Below are positions 26,638 through 35,130 of a stretch of DNA of 64,000 bases, piece after piece (the first letter of the stretch is position 1; every line of letters starts with the position of its first letter). The position numbers were made by a program, and so were the translations under genes. The stretch covers positions 812,764-876,763 of the forward strand of contig NZ_FOBU01000001.1 of the NCBI RefSeq assembly GCF_900109915.1. Reading direction: 5' to 3'. The DNA comes from Luteibacter sp. UNCMF331Sha3.1. GTDB taxonomy: Bacteria > Pseudomonadota > Gammaproteobacteria > Xanthomonadales > Rhodanobacteraceae. Under the pieces are notes generated by a model that saw only the letters and a list, made by a program, of their open reading frames with translations, did no database searches and was not told where the DNA came from.

Positions 26638-27102
26638 ATGCTCAACAACGACACCCTCCGTAGCATCCGCTACATGCTCGACCTCGGCGACGTCCACGTC
26701 GTCGAGATCATGAAACTCTCCGGTTTTCCCGCCACGCGCGAGCAGGTGGAGCCCTGGCTGCACAAGGAAGACGAGCCCGGTTTCGCCGAGATGCCCGACG
26801 CCGCCATGGCGCACTTCCTCGACGGCCTGATCGTGCATCGCCGTGGTCGCGACGAAAGCCAGCCTGCCCGGCCGGTCGAAACCCGCATCAACAACAACGT
26901 GGTGCTGAAGAAACTGCGCGTCGCCTTCGAGCTGAAGGAGGACGACATCCTCGCGATCATGGGCGAGATCGGTTTCCGCGTATCGAAGGGCGAGATCAAC
27001 GCGCTCTTCCGCCAGCCGAAGCACAGCAATTTCCGCCTGTGCGGCGACCAGTTCCTGCGCAACTTCCTGAAGGGCCTGACACAGCGCCTTCGCGGCGCGT
27101 GA
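26638..27102 (+). CDS. DUF1456 (YehS-like) protein, 154 aa
   Basis: A 154-residue protein made of two copies of the same 65-residue helical module: MLNNDTLRSIRYMLDLGDVHVVEIMKLSGFPATREQVEPWLHKE and NNNVVLKKLRVAFELKEDDILAIMGEIGFRVSKGEINALFRQPKH. This doubled arrangement is the DUF1456/YehS family. The role is unknown. The ending HSNFRLCGDQFLRNFLKGL is the conserved tail of the family. It has no signal or membrane segment. The ATG at 26638 is directly downstream of a REP palindrome. Confidence 0.88.
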   Translation: MLNNDTLRSIRYMLDLGDVHVVEIMKLSGFPATREQVEPWLHKEDEPGFAEMPDAAMAHFLDGLIVHRRGRDESQPARPVETRINNNVVLKKLRVAFELKEDDILAIMGEIGFRVSKGEINALFRQPKHSNFRLCGDQFLRNFLKGLTQRLRGA

Positions 27103-27165
27103 GCCTCACGCGGCCTCCGCGCGTCCGGTGTTAGCGTCGAACTCCCGTGTCACGGAGGTCCGACC

Positions 27166-27558
27166 ATGCACCACAGCAGGCTCTGCAACCTCGTCATCGA
27201 CTGTCAGGGCAGCGACCTCGCCGCCGCCACCGAATTCTGGAGCCGTGCGCTCGGCAAACCGGTGGACAACCCGGACGAGGACGGCGACGGGAAGTACGCG
27301 GTGCTGACGACGGCACCCGACGAGCTGAAAGTGCTCATCCAGTGCGTCGACCATCCCAGCCGCGTGCATCTGGACATCGAGACCGACGACCTCGACGCCG
27401 AAGCCGCGCGACTCGAGGCGTTGGGTGCGAAGCGGATCGGCTTCGTGAAGCGCTGGTGGGTAATGGAAGCGCCCACCGGGCATCGCTTCTGCATCGTGCG
27501 GCGGCAGGCCGAGGCATTCGGGCCGCATGTGAACCAATGGAACGCGAACCCGCGGTAG
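27166..27558 (+). CDS. VOC-family (glyoxalase-like) protein, 130 aa
   Basis: A 130-residue protein with the two beta-alpha-beta-beta-beta units of the vicinal-oxygen-chelate fold. The first unit is LCNLVIDCQGSDLAAATEFWSRALGKPVDN...VLTTA, and the second is RVHLDIETDDLDAEAARLEALGAKRIGFVKRWWVMEAPTGHRFCIVRRQ. The His in VHLDIE could bind a metal, but the ligand set is incomplete compared with true glyoxalase I. The likely role is binding or detoxification of a small molecule. It is a single gene, with GGAGG before the ATG. Confidence 0.8.
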   Translation: MHHSRLCNLVIDCQGSDLAAATEFWSRALGKPVDNPDEDGDGKYAVLTTAPDELKVLIQCVDHPSRVHLDIETDDLDAEAARLEALGAKRIGFVKRWWVMEAPTGHRFCIVRRQAEAFGPHVNQWNANPR

Positions 27559-27573
27559 CCTGACCGCCGCTCT

Positions 27574-27592
27574 GGTGGGAGCCAGCCTGCTG
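27574..27592. repeat. REP half-element
   Basis: GGTGGGAGCCAGCCTGCTG without a right arm. It is followed 40 bases later by a full palindrome, and the bases just before both (CCGCTCTGGTGGG) are also alike, so a short direct duplication seems to have produced the pair. Confidence 0.75.
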
Positions 27593-27613
27593 CCGATCGC
27601 CGACCACCGCTCT

Positions 27614-27683
27614 GGTGGGAGCCAGCCTGCTGGCGAATGGGTGCTTGCGTCGAGCACCCATTCGCCAGCAGGCTGGCTCCCAT
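27614..27683. repeat. REP-type palindrome between the VOC gene and the trpS-linked membrane gene
   Basis: Full-length form with a GAATGGGTGCTTGCGTCGAGCACCCATTC core, located between convergent genes. Confidence 0.92.
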
Positions 27684-27719
27684 CGAGCAAGGTGCCGATC
27701 TATCGAGGCAAGCCGCGAA

Positions 27720-28043
27720 TCAGGCGCGCTTCTTCCAGACTATCTGCCGCACGATCAGCGCCACGAGCAGCACGGCCAGGAACGCGCCGTAGCCGTACAG
27801 CGCCGGCACCACCTGCTGCCAGATCGCCCCGCTCTTCGTGCCGAACTGATCCGCCGCGGGAAGTTCCACCGCGTCGAACGCGACGATCGCCGACTGGATC
27901 GCCGCGACCGTGGCCGCGATCAATGCCAGGACGTCGAAAGCGCGCCGCGTCATGTTCCGCAGCAGCGACTTCGGATACGCCCAGTACGCCCAGCCGAGCA
28001 CGATCAGCCACGGCGCCAGCAACATGATCGCCAGATAGCGCAT
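27720..28043 (-). CDS. Small inner-membrane protein downstream of trpS, 107 aa
   Basis: The protein starts MRYLAIMLLAPWLIVLGWAYWAYP and has three likely membrane segments: residues 4-20, about 35-58 (RAFDVLALIAATVAAIQSAIVAF) and about 82-102 (ALYGYGAFLAVLLVALIVRQIVW). It ends in WKKRA, a cytoplasmic positive tail. The ATG at 28043 is one base past the trpS stop, so the two are very likely translated from one message. I do not recognise a family with a known role. Confidence 0.75.
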   Translation of the reverse strand: MRYLAIMLLAPWLIVLGWAYWAYPKSLLRNMTRRAFDVLALIAATVAAIQSAIVAFDAVELPAADQFGTKSGAIWQQVVPALYGYGAFLAVLLVALIVRQIVWKKRA

Positions 28044-28044
28044 G

Positions 28045-29427
28045 TCAGGCCTTCGCCTTCGCCGCGGCCTCTTCCGCCGTGGCGGCGGCCAGAGCGTCGA
28101 GTTCTGCACGCAGCCTGAGCACACCGGTCGCGGCATCGGCCGATGCGGCCGTGGCCACGACATCGCCACCCATCTTCAGCACGATCTGCCCGCCCTGCGT
28201 CTCGAGGACCGCCGACGCGCCACCCAGCGTGGACAGCGCCTGGCGCAACGCACCCGCGGCCTTCGGATCGGCGAACGGCACGGACAGCAGGAGCTCGTCG
28301 CCATCGCTGCCGAACAGCCGGAAACGGAAGCTGCCGTCGGTGTCGCGGAAGCTGGCGATGCGCGGCGGCTTCGCCTTCGTGGCGACCGGCGCGACAGCCG
28401 GTGCCGGGGCGACGATCTGCCGCGAGCTGCGCAGGCCGACCGCCTGTCGCAGCGTCTGGACGAGCGGCCCGGCGATGGCGCGCGCTTTCGCGGCGCCCGC
28501 CTGCAGGACGTCTTCCATGTCGTCCGGACGCGCCATCAGGCTCTCGTAGCGCTCGCGCATCGGGCCGACCTCGGCCTCGACACGCTCGAACAGTGCCTGC
28601 TTCGCCTCGCCCCAGCCGAGGCCGCCGTGCAGGGCCTCGGCGAACGCGGCGGTTTCCGCCGGCGTCGCGAACGCCTTGAAGATCGTGAACAGCGAGGAAT
28701 CGTCGGTGTCCTTCGCCTCGCCCGGCGCGCGCGAATCGGTGACGATCTTCATGATCGCGTCGCGCATGCCCTTCGGACCGCCTTCGAACAGCGGGATGGT
28801 GTTGTCGTAGCTCTTCGACATCTTGCGCCCGTCGAGGCCCGGCAGGGTCGCCACCTGCTCTTCGATGTGCGCCTCGGGCATCACGAAGAAATCGCTGCCA
28901 TAGGTGTGGTTGAAGCGCTGCGCGATGTCGCGCGCCATCTCGATGTGCTGGATCTGGTCGCGACCGACCGGCACCTTGTTCGCGTTGAACGCGAGGATGT
29001 CGGCCGCCATCAGCACGGGATACATGTACAGGCCGGCGTTGATGCCGGCATCGGCGTCTTCCTGGTTTTCGATGTTGCGATCGACCGCCGCCTTGTAGGC
29101 GTGGGCGCGATTGAGCAACCCCTTCGCCGTGACGCAGGTCAGCAGCCACATCAGCTCCGGCACTTCGGGAATGTCCGACTGCCGGTAGAACGTGGCCGCA
29201 TTCGGGTCCAGGCCCACCGCAAGCCAGGTGGCCGCGATCTTCAGGCGCGAGGCTTCCACGCGATCGGCGTCGTCGCTCTTGATCAGGGCGTGGTAATCGG
29301 CCATGAAGTAGAACGCGTCGACGTTCGGGTCCTTGCTTGCAAGGACGGCCGGACGGATGGCCCCGACATAGTTGCCGAGGTGCGGCGTGCCGGTGGTGGT
29401 GATGCCGGTGAGGACGCGGGTGTGCAT
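28045..29427 (-). CDS. trpS: Tryptophanyl-tRNA synthetase with C-terminal extension, 460 aa
   Basis: A class I aminoacyl-tRNA synthetase that charges tRNA-Trp. The HIGH-like motif is TPHLGN (residues 14-19), KMSKS is at 202-206, and the tryptophan pocket segment [14 protein letters not shown] is at 132-145. The usual bacterial enzyme ends near residue 330. Here an Ala/Pro linker (338-356) leads to about 100 more residues, with [39 protein letters not shown] resembling the DUF1508/YegP fold, then a charged helical tail. The ATG at 29427 is chosen over a longer reading. The membrane gene follows at once. Confidence 0.93.
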   Translation of the reverse strand: MHTRVLTGITTTGTPHLGNYVGAIRPAVLASKDPNVDAFYFMADYHALIKSDDADRVEASRLKIAATWLAVGLDPNAATFYRQSDIPEVPELMWLLTCVTAKGLLNRAHAYKAAVDRNIENQEDADAGINAGLYMYPVLMAADILAFNANKVPVGRDQIQHIEMARDIAQRFNHTYGSDFFVMPEAHIEEQVATLPGLDGRKMSKSYDNTIPLFEGGPKGMRDAIMKIVTDSRAPGEAKDTDDSSLFTIFKAFATPAETAAFAEALHGGLGWGEAKQALFERVEAEVGPMRERYESLMARPDDMEDVLQAGAAKARAIAGPLVQTLRQAVGLRSSRQIVAPAPAVAPVATKAKPPRIASFRDTDGSFRFRLFGSDGDELLLSVPFADPKAAGALRQALSTLGGASAVLETQGGQIVLKMGGDVVATAASADAATGVLRLRAELDALAAATAEEAAAKAKA

Positions 29428-29530
29428 GGGGCGGGGAAACCTGGCGGACGGAAACCGCCCGAGTGTAGCCCGCGCCAAGGCCCGGCGGCGACCATCACCT
29501 GTGGCAGGTTGCCGCTGCCCACCCTCGTAA

Positions 29531-29556
29531 GGTGGGAGTCAGCCTGCCGGCGATGG
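29531..29556. repeat. REP half-element near the arginase stop
   Basis: GGTGGGAGTCAGCCTGCCGG plus CGATGG, a left arm with two mismatches and no right arm. It is a decayed copy just before the minus-strand arginase stop codon. Confidence 0.6.
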
Positions 29557-29563
29557 CAATCCC

Positions 29564-30484
29564 TCACCGCATCAGCGTCGACTTCCCGAACAGCGACTCC
29601 ACCAGATCCACCGCCAGCTTCGCCGTCTGGTTGCGCTTGTCGAACGCGGGGTTCAGCTCGACGATGTCGAGCGAACCGACCCGGCCCGTGTCCGCGATCA
29701 TTTCCATCACCAGCTGCGCCTCGCGGTAGTTCGGACCGCCACGCACGGTGGTGCCCACGCCCGGCGCGATGGACGGGTCGAGGAAATCGACGTCGAAGCT
29801 CACGTGCAGATGGGTGTCCGCGTCGACATCGGCCAGCGCTTCCTCCATCGCGGCCTTGATGCCGATCTCGTCGATGTAGCGCATATCGTAGATATCGATG
29901 CCCACCTCGTGGACGAAGCGCTTTTCGCCCTCGTCCACCGAACGGATGCCGATCTGCCGGAACACGTCGGGCGAGGTCGCCGGCACCGTGCCGCCGATGT
30001 GCGTGAGCACGTCGGGGCCGTAACCGCACAGGCACGCCACGGGCATGCCGTGGATGTTCCCGGACGGCGTGATCTGGCTGGTGTTGAAGTCGGCGTGGGC
30101 ATCGAGCCAGAGCACGCGCAGCTTCTTGCCCGTTTCGCGGCAGTGGCGCGCCACGGCGGAGATCGAACCGATGGCGAGGCAATGATCGCCGCCGAGCATG
30201 ATCGGCAGGTGCCCTGCCGCCAGTTCGGCGTGCACGGCGTCATGCACCGCGGTATTCCAGGCGACGACGGCGTCGAGGTGCCGGTAGCCGTCCGTCGGCG
30301 GCAGCCACGGATTGAGCGGACCGACCAGGTTGCCGCGATCGACGACATGCATGCCGCGCTTCGCGAGGCGCTCACCGAGCCGGGCGACGCGCAGCGCCTC
30401 CGGCCCCATGGAGCTGCCGCGATGGCCGGCGCCGATATCGGTGGGGACGCCGACGAGGGCGACGGAGCGGGTAAGAGGACTCAT
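29564..30484 (-). CDS. rocF: Arginase
   Basis: A 306-residue ureohydrolase that splits L-arginine to ornithine and urea with a two-manganese centre. Metal ligands are in MLGGDHCLAIGS, LWLDAHADFN and SFDVDFLDPSIAPGVGT, and the SQITPSGNIHGMP segment contacts the substrate, as in true arginases. The N-terminal VALVGVPTDIGAGHRGSSMGPEALR also fits arginase over agmatinase. The start is ATG 30484. It is a single gene without urease or ornithine genes nearby. Confidence 0.92.
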   Translation of the reverse strand: MSPLTRSVALVGVPTDIGAGHRGSSMGPEALRVARLGERLAKRGMHVVDRGNLVGPLNPWLPPTDGYRHLDAVVAWNTAVHDAVHAELAAGHLPIMLGGDHCLAIGSISAVARHCRETGKKLRVLWLDAHADFNTSQITPSGNIHGMPVACLCGYGPDVLTHIGGTVPATSPDVFRQIGIRSVDEGEKRFVHEVGIDIYDMRYIDEIGIKAAMEEALADVDADTHLHVSFDVDFLDPSIAPGVGTTVRGGPNYREAQLVMEMIADTGRVGSLDIVELNPAFDKRNQTAKLAVDLVESLFGKSTLMR

Positions 30485-30562
30485 GAGGGGACGACTCAAC
30501 GGGCGTTCGCCGAGTTTACACCGTGCCACAAAACGGCCACGTTGCAGCGCGGCAGGCATCGC

Positions 30563-32170
30563 TCAGAAATGCGCCGTCTCGGTCTCCGCAGGATCGGGCG
30601 ACGTGACGTTGTTCGCGCCCGGCTGCCATTCCGGAGGCCTGCCTTTCGTCACCTTCACGCACTTCCATTCGTTGAACGACGAGGGAAGATCGACGGCGCC
30701 CCTCCAATGAGGCGCGGCATCGTCGTGCCAGGCGAGCCTGAGGCCTTTGTCCGGATTCCAGCCGCCAAGGGCCGGGTCGGCCCCGACAGCGACCATGTCC
30801 TCACCCGGGATCGTGGCGACATCGCACGCGAAGCGTTTCGTCACGGTGGTCGGCTGACCCGCGAGCCATATGCGCACACTTCGATCGGCATTCGCAAAAC
30901 GCGCCGTGAACCCCTGGATGCCGATCTGTCGCGCATCGACGAAAGGCGAATTCAACGACACCACGATGCGCACGGGCGTACCGACCAGCGCGACGATCCA
31001 GCCCGGACCGCTCTTGAACGACACGGTACTGTCCGCGACGACACCGGCCTCGCGCCGCAGCGCGATCAGGGCCTTGATGTAGTTGTGGAACGTCGCATCC
31101 GAACCGTCGTCGTTGTACATGTCGGGCCAATAGACCGACGGTGTACCGGGCGTCGTAAGGATGTACGCGTAAGCGAGCTGCCGCAGGTGCTCGTCCGTGA
31201 GCGACCATAAATGCTGCCCGCCATTCACGCCGGGCGACGCCCCCGTGTCGTGATTATCGACGAACGTCACGGCGATGCTCCGGTACGAAGCGTCCGGATT
31301 TCCGCCCAGGGAGTGCTGCCAGTCGGCTATCTCACCCGGACCGGCCTGGAATTTCGCCTTGAGCGAGAAATCGAACACCGTGCATCGCGCGGCATCGGAC
31401 CAGCGCTTGAGCGGATCCTGCCAACTGTTGCCGGCACCCGGGTCCGTCCAGAGTTCTCCAATGCAGAAACCGCCGTCGGCCACCTGCCTCATCCAGTCGT
31501 CCACATGGCGCCCCGCATACCCTTTGACGAAATCGAACCGGAACCCGCTGGCGCCGTAGTTGTCCCGGAGATTCACGAGCTCGGCCCTGAAGCGGTCCAG
31601 ATTGGCGAACTTCGTGAGGTCGAGGTCCGCATCGCCCGAGAAGAACGGTTCGCCATCGTCGCATTGCGTGCGGTCGGGGCAGTCGTCGCGGAAAAGCCAG
31701 CGGTCTGCCGGCGCGACGTCGTTACCCGGTTGCGACTGCGGAAGGCGTGCCCTGTCGATGTGATTGGGCACGATGTCGTAGATGAGCTTCACGCCGGCAC
31801 CGCGCATCGCGGCGACCGCGGCGCGAAGGTCCGCGTCACTTCCGTAGAGGCTGTTCTTGTCGAAACGGTTCCAGAAATAGCCCTCTCCGCCCTGCGTCGC
31901 CGACTTCGGCTCGTCCACCCAGGGCGGCGGCATCCAGATCGCGGTAAATCCATCGGCAGCGATGCGAGGCGCGTTCCTCGCCAGCATCACGTACCACACC
32001 TTACCGCCGCCGGCGCGCACCGAGTTCCAGTGAAACCCCTGCAGCAGGATCTCGTCGCCACCGTCGTAGCGCACGCCCGTGGGCGTCTTGCCCCCGACGT
32101 CCGCGCCTTGCGTCGCGGTCGCCAGGGCCAGCCCCACGGCGAGAAGCGCGATTCGCGTCCATGCGATCAT
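30563..32170 (-). CDS. Secreted alpha-amylase (GH13) with a C-terminal CBM20 starch-binding domain, 535 aa
   Basis: A signal peptide (MIAWTRIALLAVGLALATATQGA) is followed by a GH13 catalytic barrel: GFTAIWMPPPW, VKLIYDIVPNH (first conserved region), GASGFRFDFVKGY with the nucleophile Asp, GGFCIGELWTDPG with the acid/base Glu, and VTFVDNHDTGAS with the third Asp. After a short beta domain the last ~100 residues, TVTKRFACDVATIPGEDMVAVGADPALGGWNPDKG...WRGAVDLPSSFNEWKCVKV...WQPGANN, match CBM20, which binds raw starch. The layout resembles maltotetraose-forming amylases of pseudomonads. It is divergent from a LysR regulator. Confidence 0.9.
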   Translation of the reverse strand: MIAWTRIALLAVGLALATATQGADVGGKTPTGVRYDGGDEILLQGFHWNSVRAGGGKVWYVMLARNAPRIAADGFTAIWMPPPWVDEPKSATQGGEGYFWNRFDKNSLYGSDADLRAAVAAMRGAGVKLIYDIVPNHIDRARLPQSQPGNDVAPADRWLFRDDCPDRTQCDDGEPFFSGDADLDLTKFANLDRFRAELVNLRDNYGASGFRFDFVKGYAGRHVDDWMRQVADGGFCIGELWTDPGAGNSWQDPLKRWSDAARCTVFDFSLKAKFQAGPGEIADWQHSLGGNPDASYRSIAVTFVDNHDTGASPGVNGGQHLWSLTDEHLRQLAYAYILTTPGTPSVYWPDMYNDDGSDATFHNYIKALIALRREAGVVADSTVSFKSGPGWIVALVGTPVRIVVSLNSPFVDARQIGIQGFTARFANADRSVRIWLAGQPTTVTKRFACDVATIPGEDMVAVGADPALGGWNPDKGLRLAWHDDAAPHWRGAVDLPSSFNEWKCVKVTKGRPPEWQPGANNVTSPDPAETETAHF

Positions 32171-32382
32171 GTCGTCTCGCCCATCATCCGGCGTGTGGAT
32201 CGTCCGACGACGCGCGCATGGCTTCCATCGGCCATCCGTCGTAGCCTCGCGATAAACGGCATGCACCGCCGGGACGCGACGCCCGCATGCCCATTACCGG
32301 CGCGACATCGGCGGGCCGCCGGGTGGCGACTGCGGCGGACAAAATAGGCACCATGGGCCACGACCCAGGCAGAAGGCCGAAC

Positions 32383-33294
32383 ATGATCCGACTGGACGAC
32401 CTGCAACTCTTCGTGCAGACCACCGACGCGGGCAGTTTCTCCGCGGCCGCCCGGCTGGCGGACACCACGCCGGCGATGGTCAGCAACGCCGTGCAGCGAC
32501 TCGAACGCGAGCTCGGCGCGCGGCTGTTCGTGCGTTCGACGCGCAGCATGCGCCTTTCCGACGACGGCGAACGCTACCTTCCGCACGCGCGCGCGATGCT
32601 CGACGCCCTCGCGGGCGGGTCCCGGGTGCTTGCCGAGAGTCGCGGTGAAATTTCCGGCTTGCTGCGCCTTTCCGTGCCGTCCGATATCGGCCGTCACGTG
32701 CTGCTGCCCTGGCTCGACGCGTTCCAGGAAGACCATCCGGCGGTCACGCTGCAATTGCGCGTCAGCGATCGCTCGGCGGACCTGCACCGACACCCGATCG
32801 ACGCCGCGATCCGCTACGGCACCCTCGACGACTCCGGTCTCGTCGCGCAAGCGCTGGCACCCGACAATCGTCGCGTGCTCTGCGCGTCGCCGGCCTACCT
32901 CGCGAAGCACGGCACGCCGCGACAACCTGACGACCTGCGCGATCACAACTGCCTGTGCTTCGTGTGGGGCGATACCGTGCACGATCGCTGGACCTTCGAC
33001 ATGCCACGCGGCGCGCACACGGTAAAAGTCTCGGGCAACCGCATCAGCGACGACGCCGAAATCACACGCCGCTGGGGCGTGGCCGGCTACGGCATCGTCT
33101 ACAAATCGGGCATCGACGTGATCGACGATCTCGCGGCGGGTCGCCTGATCGAGCTGCTGCCGGGCATGGGCGAAAGATCGCCGCTGAACCTCGTCAGCGC
33201 GCATCGCTCGCAGCTGACGCCGGCGGTACAGAGGCTGCGGGATTTTTTGCGCGAAAAACTCAAGACGCCAGGCAACCCGTCGGAGAGCAGGTAG
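32383..33294 (+). CDS. LysR-family transcriptional regulator, 303 aa
   Basis: The N-terminal winged HTH is MIRLDDLQLFVQTTDAGSFSAAARLADTTPAMVSNAVQRLERELGARLFVRSTRSMRLSDDGERY, followed by an effector-binding domain of the type used for CrgA/aaeR-like regulators (LLRLSVPSDIGRHVLLPWLDAFQEDHPAVTLQLRVSDR). The ATG at 32383 has AGAAGG six bases upstream; a longer reading from 32287 lacks a site. It is divergent from the amylase gene with about 210 bases between, so the amylase is a possible target, though nothing in the sequence proves it. Confidence 0.9.
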   Translation: MIRLDDLQLFVQTTDAGSFSAAARLADTTPAMVSNAVQRLERELGARLFVRSTRSMRLSDDGERYLPHARAMLDALAGGSRVLAESRGEISGLLRLSVPSDIGRHVLLPWLDAFQEDHPAVTLQLRVSDRSADLHRHPIDAAIRYGTLDDSGLVAQALAPDNRRVLCASPAYLAKHGTPRQPDDLRDHNCLCFVWGDTVHDRWTFDMPRGAHTVKVSGNRISDDAEITRRWGVAGYGIVYKSGIDVIDDLAAGRLIELLPGMGERSPLNLVSAHRSQLTPAVQRLRDFLREKLKTPGNPSESR

Positions 33295-33414
33295 AGCGCA
33301 TCCTGTGCGCGACAGCCTTTGGGCCTCGCGCATCAGGGCATGATGCATTTCGCGAACAGATGTCGCGCGCAGGGCGCGCTCCAACCAGAGTCGCCGCGAT
33401 TCGTACGAGAAGGA

Positions 33415-33490
33415 TGGTGCCGACACCCGGATTCGAACTGGGGACCTACCGCTTACAAGGCGGTTGCTCTACCAACTGAGCTATGCCGGC
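33415..33490 (-). tRNA. tRNA-Thr (anticodon UGU)
   Basis: A 76-base cloverleaf including an encoded CCA. The acceptor arms are GCCGGCA and TGTCGGC, the D arm is AGCTCAGTTGGTAGAGC, the anticodon arm is ACCGC-CTTGTAA-GCGGT with anticodon TGT, and the T arm has GTTCGAATC. It lies alone between the LysR gene and the SPOR-domain gene; no other tRNA is adjacent. Confidence 0.97.
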
Positions 33491-33506
33491 GAAGGCGGGG
33501 AGTTTA

Positions 33507-34307
33507 TCAGAAGCAGCCGGTCGTTCGTGCCGCGACGCCGGGGGTGCGGATGCCCTTGCGGATGTCCGGGCCGGCCTCCTCGGGAACCACGACGTCGAGC
33601 CACCAGACCGGCGTGGTTTCGGTGCGCTCGCTCATGCGGGCCGGGAAGCCCGCGGCGATGACTTCGTCGCGGCGCTTGCGGGCGTTGGCCGGGTCGTGGA
33701 AGAGGCCGAGCGCGACCGAGTTCTGCATCTCGCCCGGCGCGGTCACGACGAAATAGTCCTTGATGCCCTTGCCTTCGAGCCGGCGCGCCTGCGCGAGTGC
33801 CTGCTCGCGCGTGGACTGCGCCGGCAGGAACACGCGCCAGCCGCGCGATTCGCTCGTCTGCTCCTGGCGCTGGCGGCTGCGCACGGTGCGCGGCGAGATG
33901 GCGGTGCGTGCGGCACGCAGGTCGACCTGCGTCGGGAACGGGCCGATGGCGAGACAGCGATAACTGCGACGCGGACTGGTCGGTGCGTTCGTGGCGTCGG
34001 CAAGGGCGTCGGCGCCGGGCTTCGGCACGATGGGCTTCGCTGCGACGGGCGCCGTCGTCGCGGGGTTCGCAGGCGCGGCGACTGGCGCCGCGACGGTCGC
34101 TGCGCGCGCGACGGTCGCGGCGGTCGCGGATGTGGGCGGCGCCGCGACGGTGACGGGAGGTGCGGGCACTTCGGCAAGGAGCTTCAGGCGTGGCACGCCA
34201 CCGTCGTTGGGATCCATCGCTGGCGTGCCCGCGTCGCCCAGCAGCAGCCACGCGGCTACCGCGATATTGAGGGCGATCAGCAGTACGAAAAGCAAACGCA
34301 GCAGCAT
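33507..34307 (-). CDS. SPOR-domain membrane protein, 266 aa
   Basis: One N-terminal transmembrane helix (MLLRLLFVLLIALNIAVAAWLLLG) anchors the protein in the inner membrane. A long Ala/Pro/Val/Thr-rich linker (about residues 45-110) reaches across the periplasm, and a C-terminal SPOR-like domain (CLAIGPFPTQVDLRAAR...GWRVFLPAQSTREQALAQARRLEGKGIKDYFVVTAPGEMQNSVALGLFHDPANARKRRDEVIAAG) should bind denuded septal glycan. It is the third gene of a birA-coaX-SPOR run on the minus strand, 64 bases after coaX. It may help cell division, as SPOR proteins usually do. Confidence 0.85.
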   Translation of the reverse strand: MLLRLLFVLLIALNIAVAAWLLLGDAGTPAMDPNDGGVPRLKLLAEVPAPPVTVAAPPTSATAATVARAATVAAPVAAPANPATTAPVAAKPIVPKPGADALADATNAPTSPRRSYRCLAIGPFPTQVDLRAARTAISPRTVRSRQRQEQTSESRGWRVFLPAQSTREQALAQARRLEGKGIKDYFVVTAPGEMQNSVALGLFHDPANARKRRDEVIAAGFPARMSERTETTPVWWLDVVVPEEAGPDIRKGIRTPGVAARTTGCF

Positions 34308-34371
34308 GGTGGCCTTGGGTCCGGGTGGAGGCTGCGCGCGTTCCCCTGTCAGAACCGGCGGCGTCGGAATT

Positions 34372-35130
34372 CTAGGCGAATTTCCCGGAGGCGGCATCGG
34401 ACGTCGCCCACACCGCGAGTCCGCGCAGCACCGCGTCGGGCACGACCGTGACGTCGCGCTGGAGCAGCGGTGCCAGGAGATCGGCGTCGCCGCCACCCAG
34501 CGTCACGGTCGGATGGCCACCGAGCATCGGCGCGGCGCGATCGACGAAGCGGTCGACGAGCGCGGCGCAGGCCTGCCAGCAACCGGACGCGAGACCGTCC
34601 GCCGTGTTGTCGGCGAGATCGCGCACCGAACCATTGCGATCCGGGCGCACCTGCACCGTGGCGCCGAGCACGGACTGCTGCATGAGCAGCGGCCCGGGCG
34701 CGATCCAGCCGCCGAGGTGCGTGCCGTTCGCGTCGAGCGCGTCGAGGGTGAGCGCCGTGCCGACGCTCGCCAGCACGCACGGCGCGCGGCCCGCGGCGTA
34801 CGCGTCGACCATGGCGAGGAAACGATCCACACCGAGACGGGCGGGTTCGGCGTACGCGTTGGCGACACCGCACGCCTCGGCCGGCGTGCGCACCCAGACC
34901 GGGCCGACGCCGAAGGCCTTTCCGGCGGCGACGGCGACGGCGGATTCGCGCGCCGCGTCGACGACCGAAGCGCCGACCACGCGGCGAGGCACCGGCCAGG
35001 TCGCCCACAACGTGGCGAGTTCGTGCGCGATGTCGGCATCCCAGCCGAAAGCGCCGCGTTCGACGAACGTCTCGCCGTCGAGCAGTGCGAACTTCAGCCG
35101 TGTGTTGCCGAGGTCGAGCAGGAGGATCAT
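34372..35130 (-). CDS. coaX: Type III pantothenate kinase
   Basis: A 252-residue ASKHA-fold enzyme that makes 4'-phosphopantothenate, the first step of coenzyme A synthesis. The phosphate loop is LLLDLGNTRLKFALLDG at the N-terminus. Further conserved pieces are RLGVDRFLAMVDAYA (GxDR), VGTALTLDALDANGTHLGGWIAPGP and, near the end, VTLGGGDADLLAPLL. It overlaps the stop of birA by four bases (ATGA), a common bacterial pair since both genes serve cofactor supply. Confidence 0.93.
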   Translation of the reverse strand: MILLLDLGNTRLKFALLDGETFVERGAFGWDADIAHELATLWATWPVPRRVVGASVVDAARESAVAVAAGKAFGVGPVWVRTPAEACGVANAYAEPARLGVDRFLAMVDAYAAGRAPCVLASVGTALTLDALDANGTHLGGWIAPGPLLMQQSVLGATVQVRPDRNGSVRDLADNTADGLASGCWQACAALVDRFVDRAAPMLGGHPTVTLGGGDADLLAPLLQRDVTVVPDAVLRGLAVWATSDAASGKFA

